Shown here: positions 1 through 12,266 of the stretch, piece after piece | Numbering within the stretch: the stretch's first letter is position 1 | Layout of the letters: every line of letters begins with the position of its first letter | The notes under the pieces: model-generated | Databases searched by the model: none | What the model was told of the DNA's origin: nothing | What the model saw: only the letters and a program-made list of their open reading frames with translations | Assembly: GCA_013399895.1 (NCBI GenBank) | Contig: VXBA01006569.1 | Span: 960,518-1,024,517, forward strand | Direction: 5' to 3' | DNA: 64,000 nucleotides | Source of the DNA: Serilophus lunatus | Lineage: Eukaryota > Chordata > Aves > Passeriformes > Eurylaimidae | Position numbers and translations under genes: made by a program

Positions 1-3000
1 CATGAAAGAGGGGACTAATACCTGTTTTAAAAGGGAGAAATATGATTCACAGAGATTCTTAGCCAAGTCTGTAAAAATATATGACAATACATTCTGAAAT
101 GGTTAGATGTCCTTCGCTGCACATAACAGTAATATCCCTGGAGCTCATCAATATAAAAACACAGAGTATTTCAGTAAGCAACAGCCTTAAAATGCTAGCA
201 TGCTCATCAACCTTTGAACCGGCATTTTGTACTTGAGTCATCCGGTTATCTCACAGAAACAACAACCAAAGAGGATTACAGCATCATAGGGGGTAAATCA
301 CATCTGCGTTTGTTGTCTGCAAGTGTTAAATGGCACTGGCTATTGGTATTCCCTCAAACAGGGTTACTTCAGTGTATCTTATGCTTCTTCACATCTGCTG
401 TACCTGTCCTATATAGAAGGAGATAATTGGCTATTATCTATGGTGAACCTGGCGTCCAGACACAGCAAATGAGCCTTTACTATGTTTGAAAGGCAGGTAA
501 GATGAACATCTTGGGGACTAGACCTCCCTTTTCTGTGAGCATGGCTCACTGACTACTTCAGGCACAGTTGCCTTTGTCCCCTCTGCCCCAGCAGAACAAG
601 TTACAGCTCTCAGGTCTCATTAGACAAATCAGTGAATAGAGCTAGTACTACTTTCATTATTATAATTCAGGGAAAAAACCTCGTAAAAGACAATAGAGGA
701 ATTTTGTTTAATCCTAGAAAGTTGTGCACTTAAGTATTTACTACAAGTAAACGTTCCAAGTGGAAACTTTGCCCTTGGTATTTTCTTCTTACTGGTTCAC
801 TCTTACTGTGTCTGTCTCAGCACGTGAGAGCTTATCCAGTGGATGTATAGTACTGAATCTCTTCTGTAAGCAAGTTAAATACCGTCCCTGGCTTCTTTGC
901 TTCGCTACATCTGTCTTGATCCTTGCTGAAAAGACTAATCATCTCTACTATCTTCAGGAGATCAAAATTGCAACCCAAGGTACCAAGCATCAGGCAGTCA
1001 ATTGAATAGCAAGTGCGTATCTGAAAATGCTGACTGGGCAGGTTCTCTTGTGCTAAATTAATTCAGCCAAATTTCAGCTATTTTTTTCCCTTCACAACAT
1101 TAAAGTACTTGGGCAAACACACAGAGAAAACTTAGTCAAGAAAGGGCTACCATTGAAAACATAATCTATGTTGGATTCAGAGAAGGACCAATTGCTCTCT
1201 CTCTTCCCCTACTTTCCCCCACCCCACCAGAAAATCAACCAGACATCATACTTCTGTTTTCAGAAAAGTTAAGAAAAAAATCCCTGTGAACACTCTTAAA
1301 TGGAATGGGAATGAGGAAAGAGAAAAAACAAATCAGGACTTTTTTTTTTCTTCTTTACTGAGTTCAACCAGGTTAAAAAACTCACAAACATGCAAATATG
1401 CAGTATTATATATAAAAATGTATTACATTACCTAAGCTAATATAGCTGATATAGCTATTTCTTAGTCCACAAATTCTAAGTAGCTTGGTTTTTCAAGCAT
1501 TATGTTATAGTGTAGGAATGAGGTCTGACAATTGACATTTCTGTCTAGTAGATTTCCACAGATGCCCCAAATAAAATTAATACTGCAAATATTCAGGTTT
1601 CATACAGGGAAAAGGTTTACTTTTATACCTCTAACCTTCTGGAAGGTTCTCGTCACTCCTCCTACAGACTATTGAGTTCAAGTCCACCACCTCATCTAAG
1701 TGGACACATTTTTGGACAAACCTTAATGTAGTGTTGCCAACGCTTCCAAGAATTTGTATTTCTTTTACAGTGCCAAATTCCTGTAGTTGTCTGAAAATCT
1801 CTACTTTTTTGCCTAAAAGAACTTCCAGTCCCTGTGGGTTATTCAGAAGAGATTGAATGTGACCAACACAGCATAACGTCTCTAAAGGCTAAGTGCACAT
1901 ATCCCAAGAAACACACAGCCTTAAAACATGATTATCTTTAAACTAACTTCACCTTCTGTCACAGCACCATGAGCTAGAATTGCCTTGAAGCACAAGTCCT
2001 TGTATGCCTTTTCTGCCTGAGGCTCTCATTCTTCCTTTCAGTCTCTCCATTTCTCAGATATCTTTTGGAAGATATACTGGCAGTGACAGCCAAGCAGCAC
2101 ACCATTAGAACAACCTCATCGGTTTTGCTGCAAATCTGTTCAGTCTTTGAGAGAAGCATACTGCAAACAAGTGCATCTGTCTGAAGCATACGAAAAAAAT
2201 CGTGGAGTTCCTACTCCTTTATGCCACTCCTAAGGTCTTGCGACCACTTATAAGTCTCCAGCTCCCCTTCATGCAATGCTCTTTTACACAGTTTGCAGGG
2301 CATCACGTCCACCATTAATCAGCAGTAAAAACTGGAGTCTGCCTCAGAAGGAAGGAAGGTAAGTACATCCAAATTTTCTCCTCAGTCCTGCACAGTATCC
2401 CTGACCCACTGGACTGGAAATCAAGAACAATGAAAAATTCAGAAAACTACTTGCTGTTGGTGAAGAAAGATGAGCACCCAGATTATTTTACCTCAAATCT
2501 GGCTCCCTATCTGCATTTCAGAGTAGGCAGGACTGAGTGGGATGTCCCAGTCATCTGGTTGCAAACAAAAGAGCGAGCCCACTTAGGTGGAAGTCTGGAC
2601 ACTTGGAAGCGAGAGAAGGCTTGCAAACTGCATGTTCTCCTCCAGCCCACTGCTGCTGACCCCGCAGGAGTCAGGCCTCTGGGCCTGTGCCTGTTGCCCT
2701 ATCCCAGAGGCTGGCTCCATTCTCGGGTGCAAATGAATGATATGTGTGGCATCACCAGGGCAAGGCATGCTGGGGCACTGCATGGAAGGAAGCTGGCAAC
2801 TGTGCATAGCTGCTCTTCAAGAACCTGGAAATAAGGGGGAGTCATGCAGACTAAACCAGCAAAACGTACAGAAATAGGCTTCTCTTCTACTTGCATTGGG
2901 GTGCCTTCACTCAATCATTTCTTTGGCAAGTTTGCTACTGCCTTGCTGTATTAATAAACTTTTAACAGTCAAAGTTTGAGCTTTCCTTCTTCCACCAAGA

Positions 3001-3745
3001 AGTTTCAAAAGCCTAAACCCAAATCTTGTTAGGACTAAAATTAAACCCAAGCACAATGCAGAAAGCATCCTTTCAACTGTTCCTGGGGAGAAACGTAGCA
3101 AAATCTAAACAAAACAAACAAAAATATTTCTCATTCCTTATTTCTTCCTGATTGCCTAGTTTGGTTTAGAGAAACTTGAGTGATTCGAGAGTACTTAACA
3201 AACAGTAGTCCTCTTTTAGAGGCATGCAGTGCAAATTAAACCCTATTATCTCTAAAGACAAGACTTCCTAGAACTGGTACGGAGCATCAGGATCCAAAAG
3301 TGTTAGTAGGCATTTAAACATCCTCTTTTTCTTCGTAACCTAGGCAGCAGCACCTGGCCCATGAGACAAGGGGGTGCCTGCCTGAGAGGGTTAAACGGGC
3401 TCACTGACTTAACGTGGATTCAGAACCCAACTTTGGTCCTTTCGTAAGATTATTAGGGCAAGAGGAAGGGCAGGAGGAGGAGGAAGGGCGGGCCACGTCT
3501 CCGTCTGCAGCGCGTCCCGCTCCGGGGGCCCTCGCACCGGCTCTGCATCTCTGTCCCTCCCCGACCCACGCTCAGGCTGCGCTAGGAAAACTCCTCGGGA
3601 CATCGTCACTCTCGGCGGCCCAACTCCACGCCAGGCACGTCTGCCCGGCTCCCCCGCCACCGGGGCGAGGGTCGGAGCAGCTCCGTGTGGCTGCGCCCCC
3701 GGGGCAGCCCCCAGCCGTGCCGCCCGCGCCCCCGCCAGCACTCAC
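1..3745 (-). other. USP46: USP46 intron 1 (partial)
   Basis: This stretch lies downstream, on the minus strand, of the splice donor that ends USP46 coding exon 1, so it is read as the start of a long first intron running off the left edge. No frame here resembles USP46 exon 2, which would carry the catalytic Cys-box, so that exon lies outside the window. The open frames at 2430-2834 and 3414-3911 on the plus strand have no recognisable domain and are treated as chance frames. No transposon was recognised. Confidence 0.75.
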
Positions 3746-3781
3746 CATATTACAGATGGAGGCGATGTTTCTGACAGTCAT
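3746..3781 (-). CDS. USP46: USP46 coding exon 1 (ubiquitin carboxyl-terminal hydrolase 46, N-terminus)
   Basis: USP46 is a cysteine deubiquitinase that works with the WD-repeat partners WDR48 and WDR20. Known roles include trimming ubiquitin from glutamate receptors and from PHLPP. On the minus strand an ATG at 3781-3779 opens twelve codons, MTVRNIASICNM, which matches the N-terminus of vertebrate USP46. A consensus donor follows at once (ATG|gtgagtgc, GT at 3745-3744). The frame stays open beyond the donor to 3572, but that part is Gly/Ala-rich CpG-island translation and is not protein. The next exon, with the catalytic domain, is to the left of the window. The exon sits in a GC-rich island, as expected for a housekeeping promoter. 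The paralogue USP12 has a different N-terminus, and the next gene to the right being RASL11B also supports USP46. Confidence 0.93.
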
Positions 3782-4145
3782 TAGTCTAAAGATTGCAGCG
3801 ATCCCACACCGCCATCTTTATAAGGTGAAAACAGCCCCGCTCATGGTGGGAAGAGCGCAGGAAGGGATAGGGGGCGGCGGCGGCGGCGACTCCTGCTCCG
3901 GGGCTGGATAAAAAGCGAGAGGAGGAGACTGCCCAGGCACCCTTTGCGCCCGCAGAGGAGTGAGAAGGATGGACCTCCTTGGCCTCCCTCCTCCGGGCGA
4001 GTGACCGGGACCTTCAGCAGCGCGGGGAGAGCGGCCGCATCTCCGCTCCTTCCGCCTCTGCCTCTCGCACGGTCCGCAGGGCCCCGGGCTCCCGCTGGAG
4101 CGCTCAGCCGCGCCTCTGCGCCAGCCGGCACCGCGCTAATCTCTC

Positions 4146-4183
4146 CCTTCCTCCTCCTCCTCCTCCTCCTCTTCCTCCTCTTC
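4146..4183 (+). repeat. (CCT)n polypyrimidine tract
   Basis: This is a run of CCT triplets grading into CTT/CCT, with almost no purines on the plus strand. It lies within the USP46 CpG island, roughly 360 bp upstream of the start codon on the minus strand. Tracts of this kind are length-variable and can form triplex DNA. No coding meaning is assigned to the Leu/Ser-rich frames it creates. Confidence 0.8.
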
Positions 4184-4500
4184 TGGCGGCTGCCGTCGCC
4201 GCTCGCCGCTCCATCGCAGCGCCGCGCCCGCTGATCCGCTCTGACAGCGCCGGGGAAGTGAAGGGAAGGTCAGAGGCAATGCCCGGCACGGGGCACCCAC
4301 GGCGGGCCCGGCGGGGCGGCCGCCGCCGCAGCCAATGCGCTGCGGGCCGGAGGGGGCGCGGGGGGGCTGCGCCCGCCGCCCCTCCGGACGGGCGCTCCGA
4401 GAGAGGCCGTGGTGCCCTTGCCATCGAGCCTGGAATGCCCACGGGGCTGCACAACTCGGGCCTCAGTGCATATAAAATCATACCTGCAGGCGGTAAGGTG

Positions 4501-7500
4501 AAGGACAGGAAGGCAGAGTGCAGGCAGGAGGACATGGATGTGTGGTAGTGACGGTGGCACTGCGCTTTGGGACAAGCTCTCTCCACGTAATTAGTTACAC
4601 GGGAGCCCAGGCACTTGCAAACCCCAGAACAGTAGAATGGAATGTAATTGACTGCCCGCAGTTGGTGCTTTTTATTGCCATTCATGCAGATAACATTTAT
4701 CTTTACAAATGTTGCTTTGGGACCACGTCTACCAAGTGCCTTAGTGCTCACTCGCAAGTTCACAGCGTGTGGCACCCTTAATACAATGATCTGTTCCTCT
4801 TCAAACACGAGCAAGTCGAGGTCCATGCCTTTCTCCAAGGCAGAGCAATATGAGTGTATGAAGCTTGCACACGTGATAGAAGGCACGAGGTTGTTAAATA
4901 GCTAACTTGAGGTCACACAGCAAATCTCCTGGAGAAGCAAGAACAGAACTCGGCTAGGGCAATCCTCATCTTAGATTCCTCTTTTCCTTAGCAGATGCTG
5001 ATGTTTTCAACGGAAGCTTAAGGCCTGTTTATTGTTCTTCTGCTATGCTAAGGAAATAACTCAAATGAAGACAGAGAACTGTTAACATTTCTACGGGCAC
5101 CTCTGCCCCTAACAGCACCTTAAGTATGGCATGTTCATGCTTGGCTATGCTTTATACTTCATGATGCGAAAATATAGTCATTTTAGCCTGTAAGAGCCTG
5201 GCTCCACAAGCTTCATTTACAGGAAACATTCTAGAGTCAGCGATTTATTTATTTTTTTATTGTTATTTCAAGAAAAGGTCTATGATTACTAATAAAAATC
5301 TGGCAGCAGCACTAGTATCTAAAGATAAATTCCTGCCCTGAGAATACTGTTAGGTAAGTGACCTCAATCAAGCTCATTATGCCTACTTTATAGAAATTGT
5401 ATCAAATTTGGCATTAGTTGGTCTCCTGTTGATGGTTTCAGCAAAGAAACTCAAAATAGAGTTGTCACAGAGCCAGAAATTTCTTTCCTCAGTAAGTTGG
5501 ATCAGTTATATTAAATCACTACAGACATTTGAAATACAGGATGAAGAAAGATTTTCAGAATGAAAATGTCAGGGCCACTAAGTTTGCTTCATATATCTAC
5601 AAATCACTATGCAAAAGAGGCATCAAATAACATAACACTGAGAAAAAATGATCTTTGTATAATTCTGTAAATTCATGTTTTTACATTGTGTGTGTTTGAT
5701 CCCAAGTGTTTAATTTGCTTAGAGGACTGGAACTCATGTAATATGACAAGCTTTCTCAATACAACCAGGAGAAATGGGAGTTAAGATGAGGTATCACTTC
5801 AGGACTGGCCACCACTGACCTCAATTCTGAAGCAGTCAAGGCTTCATTGGTCTCCAGTGCATTTCTGTGTAGCCTCCAGAGAATGGACAGTACTGTACTG
5901 CACCTGGTTTTTAAAGTCTGCTTTTATTTCAGAAGACTAAACAGCTATTCTTTGCTGCAGCCTCTTTATTCTAATTTACTGTAGGGAATCATACTTGCTG
6001 TCAGTGAAAAGTTATGGAGCAAATGAATGAGTTTGAAAGATGATTAAAAATATAAATGAAAAAAATGCAATATCTAATAAAACCATTTGCCTCACATATA
6101 TTTTAATGTCACAGGCATTATTCCCATAATACAAACCACGGAGAAATAATACAAAGTAACCAAAAAGTAAGGAGAAGGTGGTATTCTCATAATTTTGCTT
6201 TCTCACTCAATTACTTTACTTCAGGGTATGTTTTCAGAATTTTCAGATCATTTCTCTTTGTTAAATCTTTCCTTTTTTAACAGGAAATGAAATCGCTACT
6301 AGTTAGGCACTTCCTTAAGGCTAATAGAAACACTTTCATTTAATGGAGGACACAATTCATGTCTTATTTCTGAGGATTAATAATAAAAATAGGAAACAAC
6401 ATATAAATGTTTATGTGTCAGCTTGATCAGGGTTCAACACTGGATTTTTTTGCTCTTCAGTCACATATCAAGCCAGGAAAGAAGACAGAAACTTTCAAGC
6501 TTGCAGTAGGCTGGTGTGTGTCTTCATTTTCTTCTGCTGTTGTCATTTTCAGGACTGGAAACTCCATTTCTGTAGCTCTTGGGAGACAAAAAAGTGCTCA
6601 ACAATGCAATAAAGTCTATTTCCAAAGGTTATAGGAACTGTATAAATAAAGAACAGTGCACAATTGTTTCCACTCTAAAGTATTGCCATGTATCTTCATA
6701 ACAAACAACTAACCCTGTGTTTCTTTGGAGTGTTAGACAAAGAGGAGGAAAACAAAGGACTATTTATAACCTAAGAGTGGTTATATAATATCTGTTGAAA
6801 GGTCAAAAAATACCTCCTGCATTTGACTTTAGATCTGTCTCGATCTAATCTTGCTATACACTTCAACATTTTTATTTTACTATATAAAATAAGAATCTAC
6901 TGTAAATACCCTCTTTATTTAGCAGAGGTGTGGACTTCCACAACATTTTCCATCAGACTTTCTCAGAGTACTTTGCAAGCATTCATTCAGACTTGTCAAA
7001 TCATTGGATGGCAAGTTAATATTACCTTCTTCTACAAAGCAAGAAAACAGACAGCAGAAATTTGGTGACTTGTCCAAAGTTACACAGGAAAATCAGTAGC
7101 AAAACTGAGACTACAATATCTGCTTACTCTGTGTTACAAAAAGGATATTGCGTTTCCTGTCCAGAGATCTTGGAAAATTCCACAGTGGGTTTGTTGATGT
7201 TTTTCTTGTAATAAACTCAGGTACAGAAATAGATAATCATCAGTCAGTTTTGCTTAAGATGTGTTTGGAACACAATCAAATTTAAGATATATTTCCAGCC
7301 AATTAAAAGGTCATTTTAATGGAAAAAGCAATTAAAAAAGTACTAAGGTTTTCTGAGAGCCTGGAAAATATATAAAAAGAAATAAAAGACAATTCAGATA
7401 TCTGAAATACTTTCAGTGCCGACAATGTAGGTTTAGAATTTTGAAAGCTTCTCTTGTACTTTGTGTCTCATATTAAATTATGTTCTACCAAAAATATCAA

Positions 7501-10500
7501 TATATCTTTAACAGAATGGAAAATATGTAGACATAAGCATGAGGGATAAGGATTTTCCATGAAGCTTAGTCCCCACTGCAGAACAGAATGGGAGCTTTAG
7601 TAATAATTTCAAATGCTAACTCACAGTCCAGGGATTGAGTCTGTAGGGCATGGCTCATAGCAGGTCCATGGAAACCACTCCATTTGCACCTGAAATTCTG
7701 AAGGTAAGAGTGATCTGTAGTCCATGAAGAATTCATGGAAATCCACAGAAAATGTAGGGAGTCTACATCCAAAAAGCAACCCAAATTTGGAATCACTATT
7801 CTTTAAGACTGCTGTCTTCAAAGCAACTTCTACTGAGTATTTTCAAATTACCTGGGAAATTATTTCTCTTAATTCAAAATACTGTAAAGCTTCATATTTT
7901 TGTGGCAGTATGACTTGTTAGGACTCTAAAGATAAACCACAGAAAATAAAACTCTGGATTAAATTAATCTCTGAATCTTGCCTATCTTCCTGTTAAACAT
8001 TATACTAGTTGGCAAAGGGGGGATAGCATCCCTTCATTTTTCTCCAAAATTGCTATTTTACAGAATAAACCAAAACATATTTACAGCATCTGACTTTTTG
8101 GTTTTTTATCCAGACATCAGATCTGAAAGGCCAAAGACAACAGAATAAAACAGGTGCAAATACATCAATGCCAATATACCAAGAGCTGAGTAGATACAAG
8201 GGATCCAACAGTTCTCTAGTGATAACCACTAGTCTGTTTTATGAAGAGGCAGTTTAGGCCTCTGCAGTCAGTTCAGTACTCAATAATGGCCTGGAGGTGT
8301 GATTATCTCATAATATCTCACTCCTGCCTTTTTATTTCTGCCTAATTGTGTTTCAAAAACACTGATAGGAGCTTTGAAAGTGCCAACAAGAGAACCTCTG
8401 TGTATTGCTTCGTCAGTTTCAACAACATAAATCTTCCCTGACACTCAATACTCAACTAAAAATATTCCCACATTTCCAGAAGATAGAAGCCTGAAGAATA
8501 GCCTCCTTATGAGGTATTTTATTCAGCAAGGAAGCTCACTAGTAAAGTTTAATGGCATTTTTCTTACTTATACAAAGTGTGCTTTCAGGTGGAAAAATAC
8601 CATTTAAGTTCTAATCATACATAGTGGCTAGAAAGAGATAACAAAAAATTTTAACCATGGAAGTAGCTTATCAAACAAGGAGAGACTCTGTGAACACAAA
8701 CAACAGTAAACTGAAGTTTCTAACAGATATATATTGTTATTTCTGCCTCTGGAAAGAAAATAAAAATCCTGGCTTGCCCTCTTCTTCTCTACAGATTTTA
8801 TTTATTATCTTTGTTATATTTTACAGGCTCAACTTTTAATGAACAAATGTTCTGAAGACAAAAAAGACCCCAATGGATAGTAAGTGTCATTTGGTCTATT
8901 TTCAGCATGAATTTAAAATAGGCTTTTCATTTTATGTAAATTTTACATAAACTAATCAAATTACATTTTTATAACATTACCATCTCAAAGTTTTAACGAA
9001 CTTGGGGGGTTGGGAAGGAGGAATGCTGCTACATTGAAATGTTCCAACCTGAAAATTATTTAATGCAAATAGGTGCTGTAATTCACCTGTAAAGAATGAT
9101 GGTCACATCAAGTTCTTATTTGCTTGATTTTCTTTCGTATCAGTGTGGAGAAAGACAGTAAAATTCAAATGAAACATTAATGACAATTGTGCATTGTTGG
9201 GAACCCATGATACCTTTAAATAAGTAATTTTCAAGAGTCTTTAATCTGAGAGAAATATCAAACCAGTGACTTTGAAATTTAGTTCTTTCATCCCACAAAG
9301 AGAGACTTGGCTAACTAGAGCACCACTCTTCAAGATTTGAATAAGTTAGTTCAGCTCATCAGACTCCTTAAAAAGCTCAACACTAAATATATGAAATAAC
9401 CAACCCTGCTGCCACTTAGCCACAATATAGACCTCCAGACATCCTTCTCCATGACTGCCTCAAGTGGAGATGCCCCAATGTAAACAGGGCTAACAGCATC
9501 TACTTCCATGGTTGTCCAGCTGCCTGACAGTTTCTCCTTGGCATGTGTAGAACCTGCTGACTTTTCACACTGAAAAGAAGGAATGGCTCTTCTTCACCAT
9601 GAAGTGACCAGGGTAGAAAAAGGGTAAGTATTAATATTACACATTAAGTGCCTGATTCTTAAGTGTAGTTCTTATAACAAATGTCCATATTTCCCCCTCC
9701 TGTGCACACACTCCTACGCAAATATTTTCGTATTCACTAATCAAGATTCCACAATAACTGACTTTCCTGTAAATTCCACTCATGACCAAACCCGCATCTC
9801 TTCTGGTTAGTGATCCAGGATCCACCTCGAAATTAGGCTGTATTGAGACCCACCAGCATTGTTGTCTTTCCCACAAGTCCCCAAAACACCCAAAGTTGTA
9901 GGCAGACTGAGTGTCCAGCTGAGAAGTTAATTCAGATAGGAGTTGCGGCAGCCCTTTCCATAGAAACAGCAGATCTGTCTGCAGCCGTGTGGGTTACAAC
10001 TCAATGTTTACAGCTCCTTTCCAGGAAACAGTAAAGAGGCTCAAATCCACATCTGACCCTTGCTGGGTCAGTAATTTATTCTATAGGGAGGGTTTAGGAA
10101 AGGACGGACAGGTCAGGTAGCCTCTGCAGTCCTCCTCTTGAAGTTGTGCCACTATGAGACACAAAAGTAAGTTTCATGGAGCCTGAGAGAAGGCAAACAA
10201 TGCAAGGTTTGTATGGGGAAGAGAGAAGAAAGCCTGTGTCGGGCAAGAAAAAGGTGTAGGATTTTTTGAATGATTGAAATGCTGACCTGGGACGAATGTT
10301 GATCTCTGGTTGTCAGTGCTAACAGAAGTGCCACTTTACATTCTGTACTGGAAAAGAAGAAACTAATCTTGACATAATCCCACTGGCACAGGTTGTAAAA
10401 ATTTAAACATTGAATGCCACTTAGTCTTTTTGGCTATATTACAAAAAAGGACTGATCTGACTTAGATGCCTGACTAGAAAATGGTCATCGCAGAGAACCT

Positions 10501-10920
10501 CACGTGAAAGAACCTGAAAAATTCACCTCCAGGCCCTCAATTAGAATTCTGCCACAGCTTTTGAATCCTGACCTACTGACAACAAATGTAACCGGCACAG
10601 GGATTACATCTGCAACTATGTTTTGAGTATCAAGAACTACACAAAAGAGGTAACTAGAAGTGGTAAGAAACAATTTCTAGAGCCGTCCCTTGATTGCAAC
10701 TGTGTAACTGCTTGTTTCAGGCTGAAATGAGATTTGTTTTGCTCTGCTGAAGGTAATTTAAATCCGGGGTCCCGATTAGGAATAGTGGGCGTAGCAGTTA
10801 TTTTCTTTCCACACACTTAGAGGTGATGTGCTGGTAGCAACTCAGTAAGCCAAGACATATTGTTTCTTACCGAGACAGGAAACTCTGAACTATTAGCAAT
10901 ATACGCACCTTTTTGTGAAG
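4501..10920. other. Intergenic, no gene recognised
   Basis: The sequence here is AT-rich and non-repetitive. Open frames are all short (under about 90 codons) and none resembles a known protein. A perfect 9-bp inverted repeat lies at 8932-8950 (TTATGTAAA, one T, TTTACATAA). No snoRNA, tRNA or transposon end was recognised. Confidence 0.6.
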
Positions 10921-10927
10921 CAGGCAC

Positions 10928-11063
10928 TTCAATTCAGCTTGGACAACACTCTCAGGCACGTGGTGTGATTCTTGGGGCCTCCTGCACAGGGCCAGGATTG
11001 GAATTGATGCTCCTGATGGGTCCCTTCCAATTCAGTATATTCTATATTTTGTGGTTCCTACCT
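10928..11063 (+). mobile_element. CR1 LINE 3' end (truncated)
   Basis: This has the typical avian CR1 3' terminus on the plus strand: a GGACAA...CTCAGGCACGTGGTGTGATTCTTGGGG stretch, then a diverged GGGTCCCTTCCAA block, ending in ATTCTATATTTTGTGG, a decayed copy of the ATTCTRTGATTCT tail. Only the last 130 bases or so are present, the usual 5' truncation. The open frame crossing it is a by-product. Confidence 0.88.
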
Positions 11064-11239
11064 ACCGGCTGTGTTGTGCAACATACAAAGTCTCTGTGCT
11101 ACAAATTACTAATTCCCAGCTCACGCTAATCTGCTCATACGCACCCCAAAACCTCTAAGTAGCACCCCCGGCCAGGCAGCACATTTCAGCCGGGGCAGAG
11201 GGGCGGCAGTGCTCCGCACCCCGCTGAGGGCCGGCCTGC

Positions 11240-11240
<1 letters not shown>

Positions 11241-11276
<36 letters not shown>
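11241..11276 (+). repeat. Hexamer microsatellite (GGACAG)6
   Basis: Six perfect copies of GGACAG lie about 370 bp upstream of the E-box and inferred start of the lncRNA. The array is pure, which suggests it is recent or length-variable. No function is implied by the sequence. Confidence 0.95.
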
Positions 11277-11278
<2 letters not shown>

Positions 11279-11816
11279 CCGGTGCCACCGCGCCACCCCC
11301 GGCGTGCGGCCCGCAGCTGCATCAGCCACCCTCGGGGCTCCGCCTCCTCATCCTCACTGACAGCTCCTAAAGCGGGCTTAGAGGAGAGTTTAGACAGAGA
11401 TCAGCCGTATTTATTGCCTCAAAACCGATACACAGCTGCTACTTCGCATCGAAGACGCTTTTCTTTCTCTGCGTCAGAGACTCCCGGGCACCCAGAACTC
11501 GGCCTGGGCGAGGAGGGACCATCACGTTATGACTGGTCAGGGCCTCCCGTGACTGAGGGCTGTGGCCGTGGCGCTCCCCGCAGAGGCGGCGGCGGCGGCA
11601 GCTCCGGCCCCCGCCAGCCCCGGGNAAAGCCACGTGAGGAAGCGGCTGCCCTTTCTGCTCGGCGGCAGCCGGCCCGGTAAGGCCTCTGTGCTGCTCCCAC
11701 GGGGAACGGCCTGCGCTCTGCAACGACGGGCTGGGGCTGAGGGTGGGACTTCCGCCGCCTTCCCTTCACATTTTGCCCTCTCGGAGCTTGGTGGTGCTCC
11801 GGGGGGGCAAAACCGG

Positions 11817-11930
11817 NNNNNNNNNNNNNNNNNNNNNNNNNNNNNNNNNNNNNNNNNNNNNNNNNNNNNNNNNNNNNNNNNNNNNNNNNNNNNNNNNNNN
11901 NNNNNNNNNNNNNNNNNNNNNNNNNNNNNN
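11817..11930. other. Assembly gap (114 N)
   Basis: This run of N lies in the CpG island between the putative first exon of the lncRNA and the candidate exon at 11990. Its true length is unknown. Sequence relevant to the promoter or an alternative start may be missing. Confidence 0.99.
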
Positions 11931-12069
11931 TCCATTCCCCCTCCCGGACCCCCTCGCTGTCCCGCGCTGACGCCTCTTTCCCTCCGCAGGGTGTCCCGAG
12001 GGAGCGGCGAGCCCTCGCAATGGCCCCCGGGCAGGAGCCATGGCGGGGGACCCGCAGCGACGGCGGCGG

Positions 12070-12266
12070 GTGAGTGAGGGAGGGAGAGAGGGGCACACAC
12101 TGACCTCGGTGGGTGGGTGAGGGAGAGAGGGGCACACACTGACCTCGGTGGGTGGGGGAGGGAGGGAGGGGCACACACAGACCTCGGTGGGTGGGTGAGG
12201 GAGGGAGAGGCACATACTGGCTTCGGTGGGTGAGGGGGAGAGTGAAGGCCACACACCGGCCTCGGT
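12070..12266 (+). repeat. Minisatellite, about 40-44 bp unit, 4-5 copies
   Basis: Imperfect tandem units each contain a GGGTGAGGGAGAGAGG-like part, then GGCACACACTGACCTCGGTG. Units vary by small indels between G-runs, and the last copies are most diverged. The array starts exactly at the donor of the candidate exon 11990-12069, and every unit repeats a GGTGGGTGAG string resembling that donor. The Pro/Ser-rich frames across it (both strands) are repeat translations. Confidence 0.9.

Larger units (their letters stand above)
3430..4500. promoter_or_regulatory. USP46 CpG-island promoter, possibly bidirectional
   Basis: A GC- and CpG-rich block stands out sharply from AT-rich flanks and contains USP46 exon 1. 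Upstream of the ATG on the minus strand, 3809-3823 reads as TATAAAGATGGCGG, a YY1-type AAGATGGCGG element next to a TATA-like string, which fits a start site just upstream. A CGG-triplet run lies at about 3872-3889 and a CCT/CTT pyrimidine run at about 4146-4183. On the plus strand a good donor, GGCG|gtaagg, lies at 4492/4493 and could end a first exon of a divergent transcript, as human USP46 has (USP46-DT). That last point is inference. Confidence 0.75.

Noticed and set aside
3572..3745. Extension of the USP46 frame beyond twelve codons
   Set aside because: A consensus donor directly follows codon 12, and the extension is Gly/Ala low-complexity unlike USP46.
3409..4886. Several long frames (up to 260 codons) near USP46 exon 1
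   Set aside because: CpG-rich DNA lacks stops on both strands; only the 12 codons MTVRNIASICNM match a known protein.
11527..12256. Long overlapping minus and plus frames of about 160-240 codons
   Set aside because: They cross the 114-N gap and the minisatellite; the Pro/Ser repeats are translations of the tandem unit.
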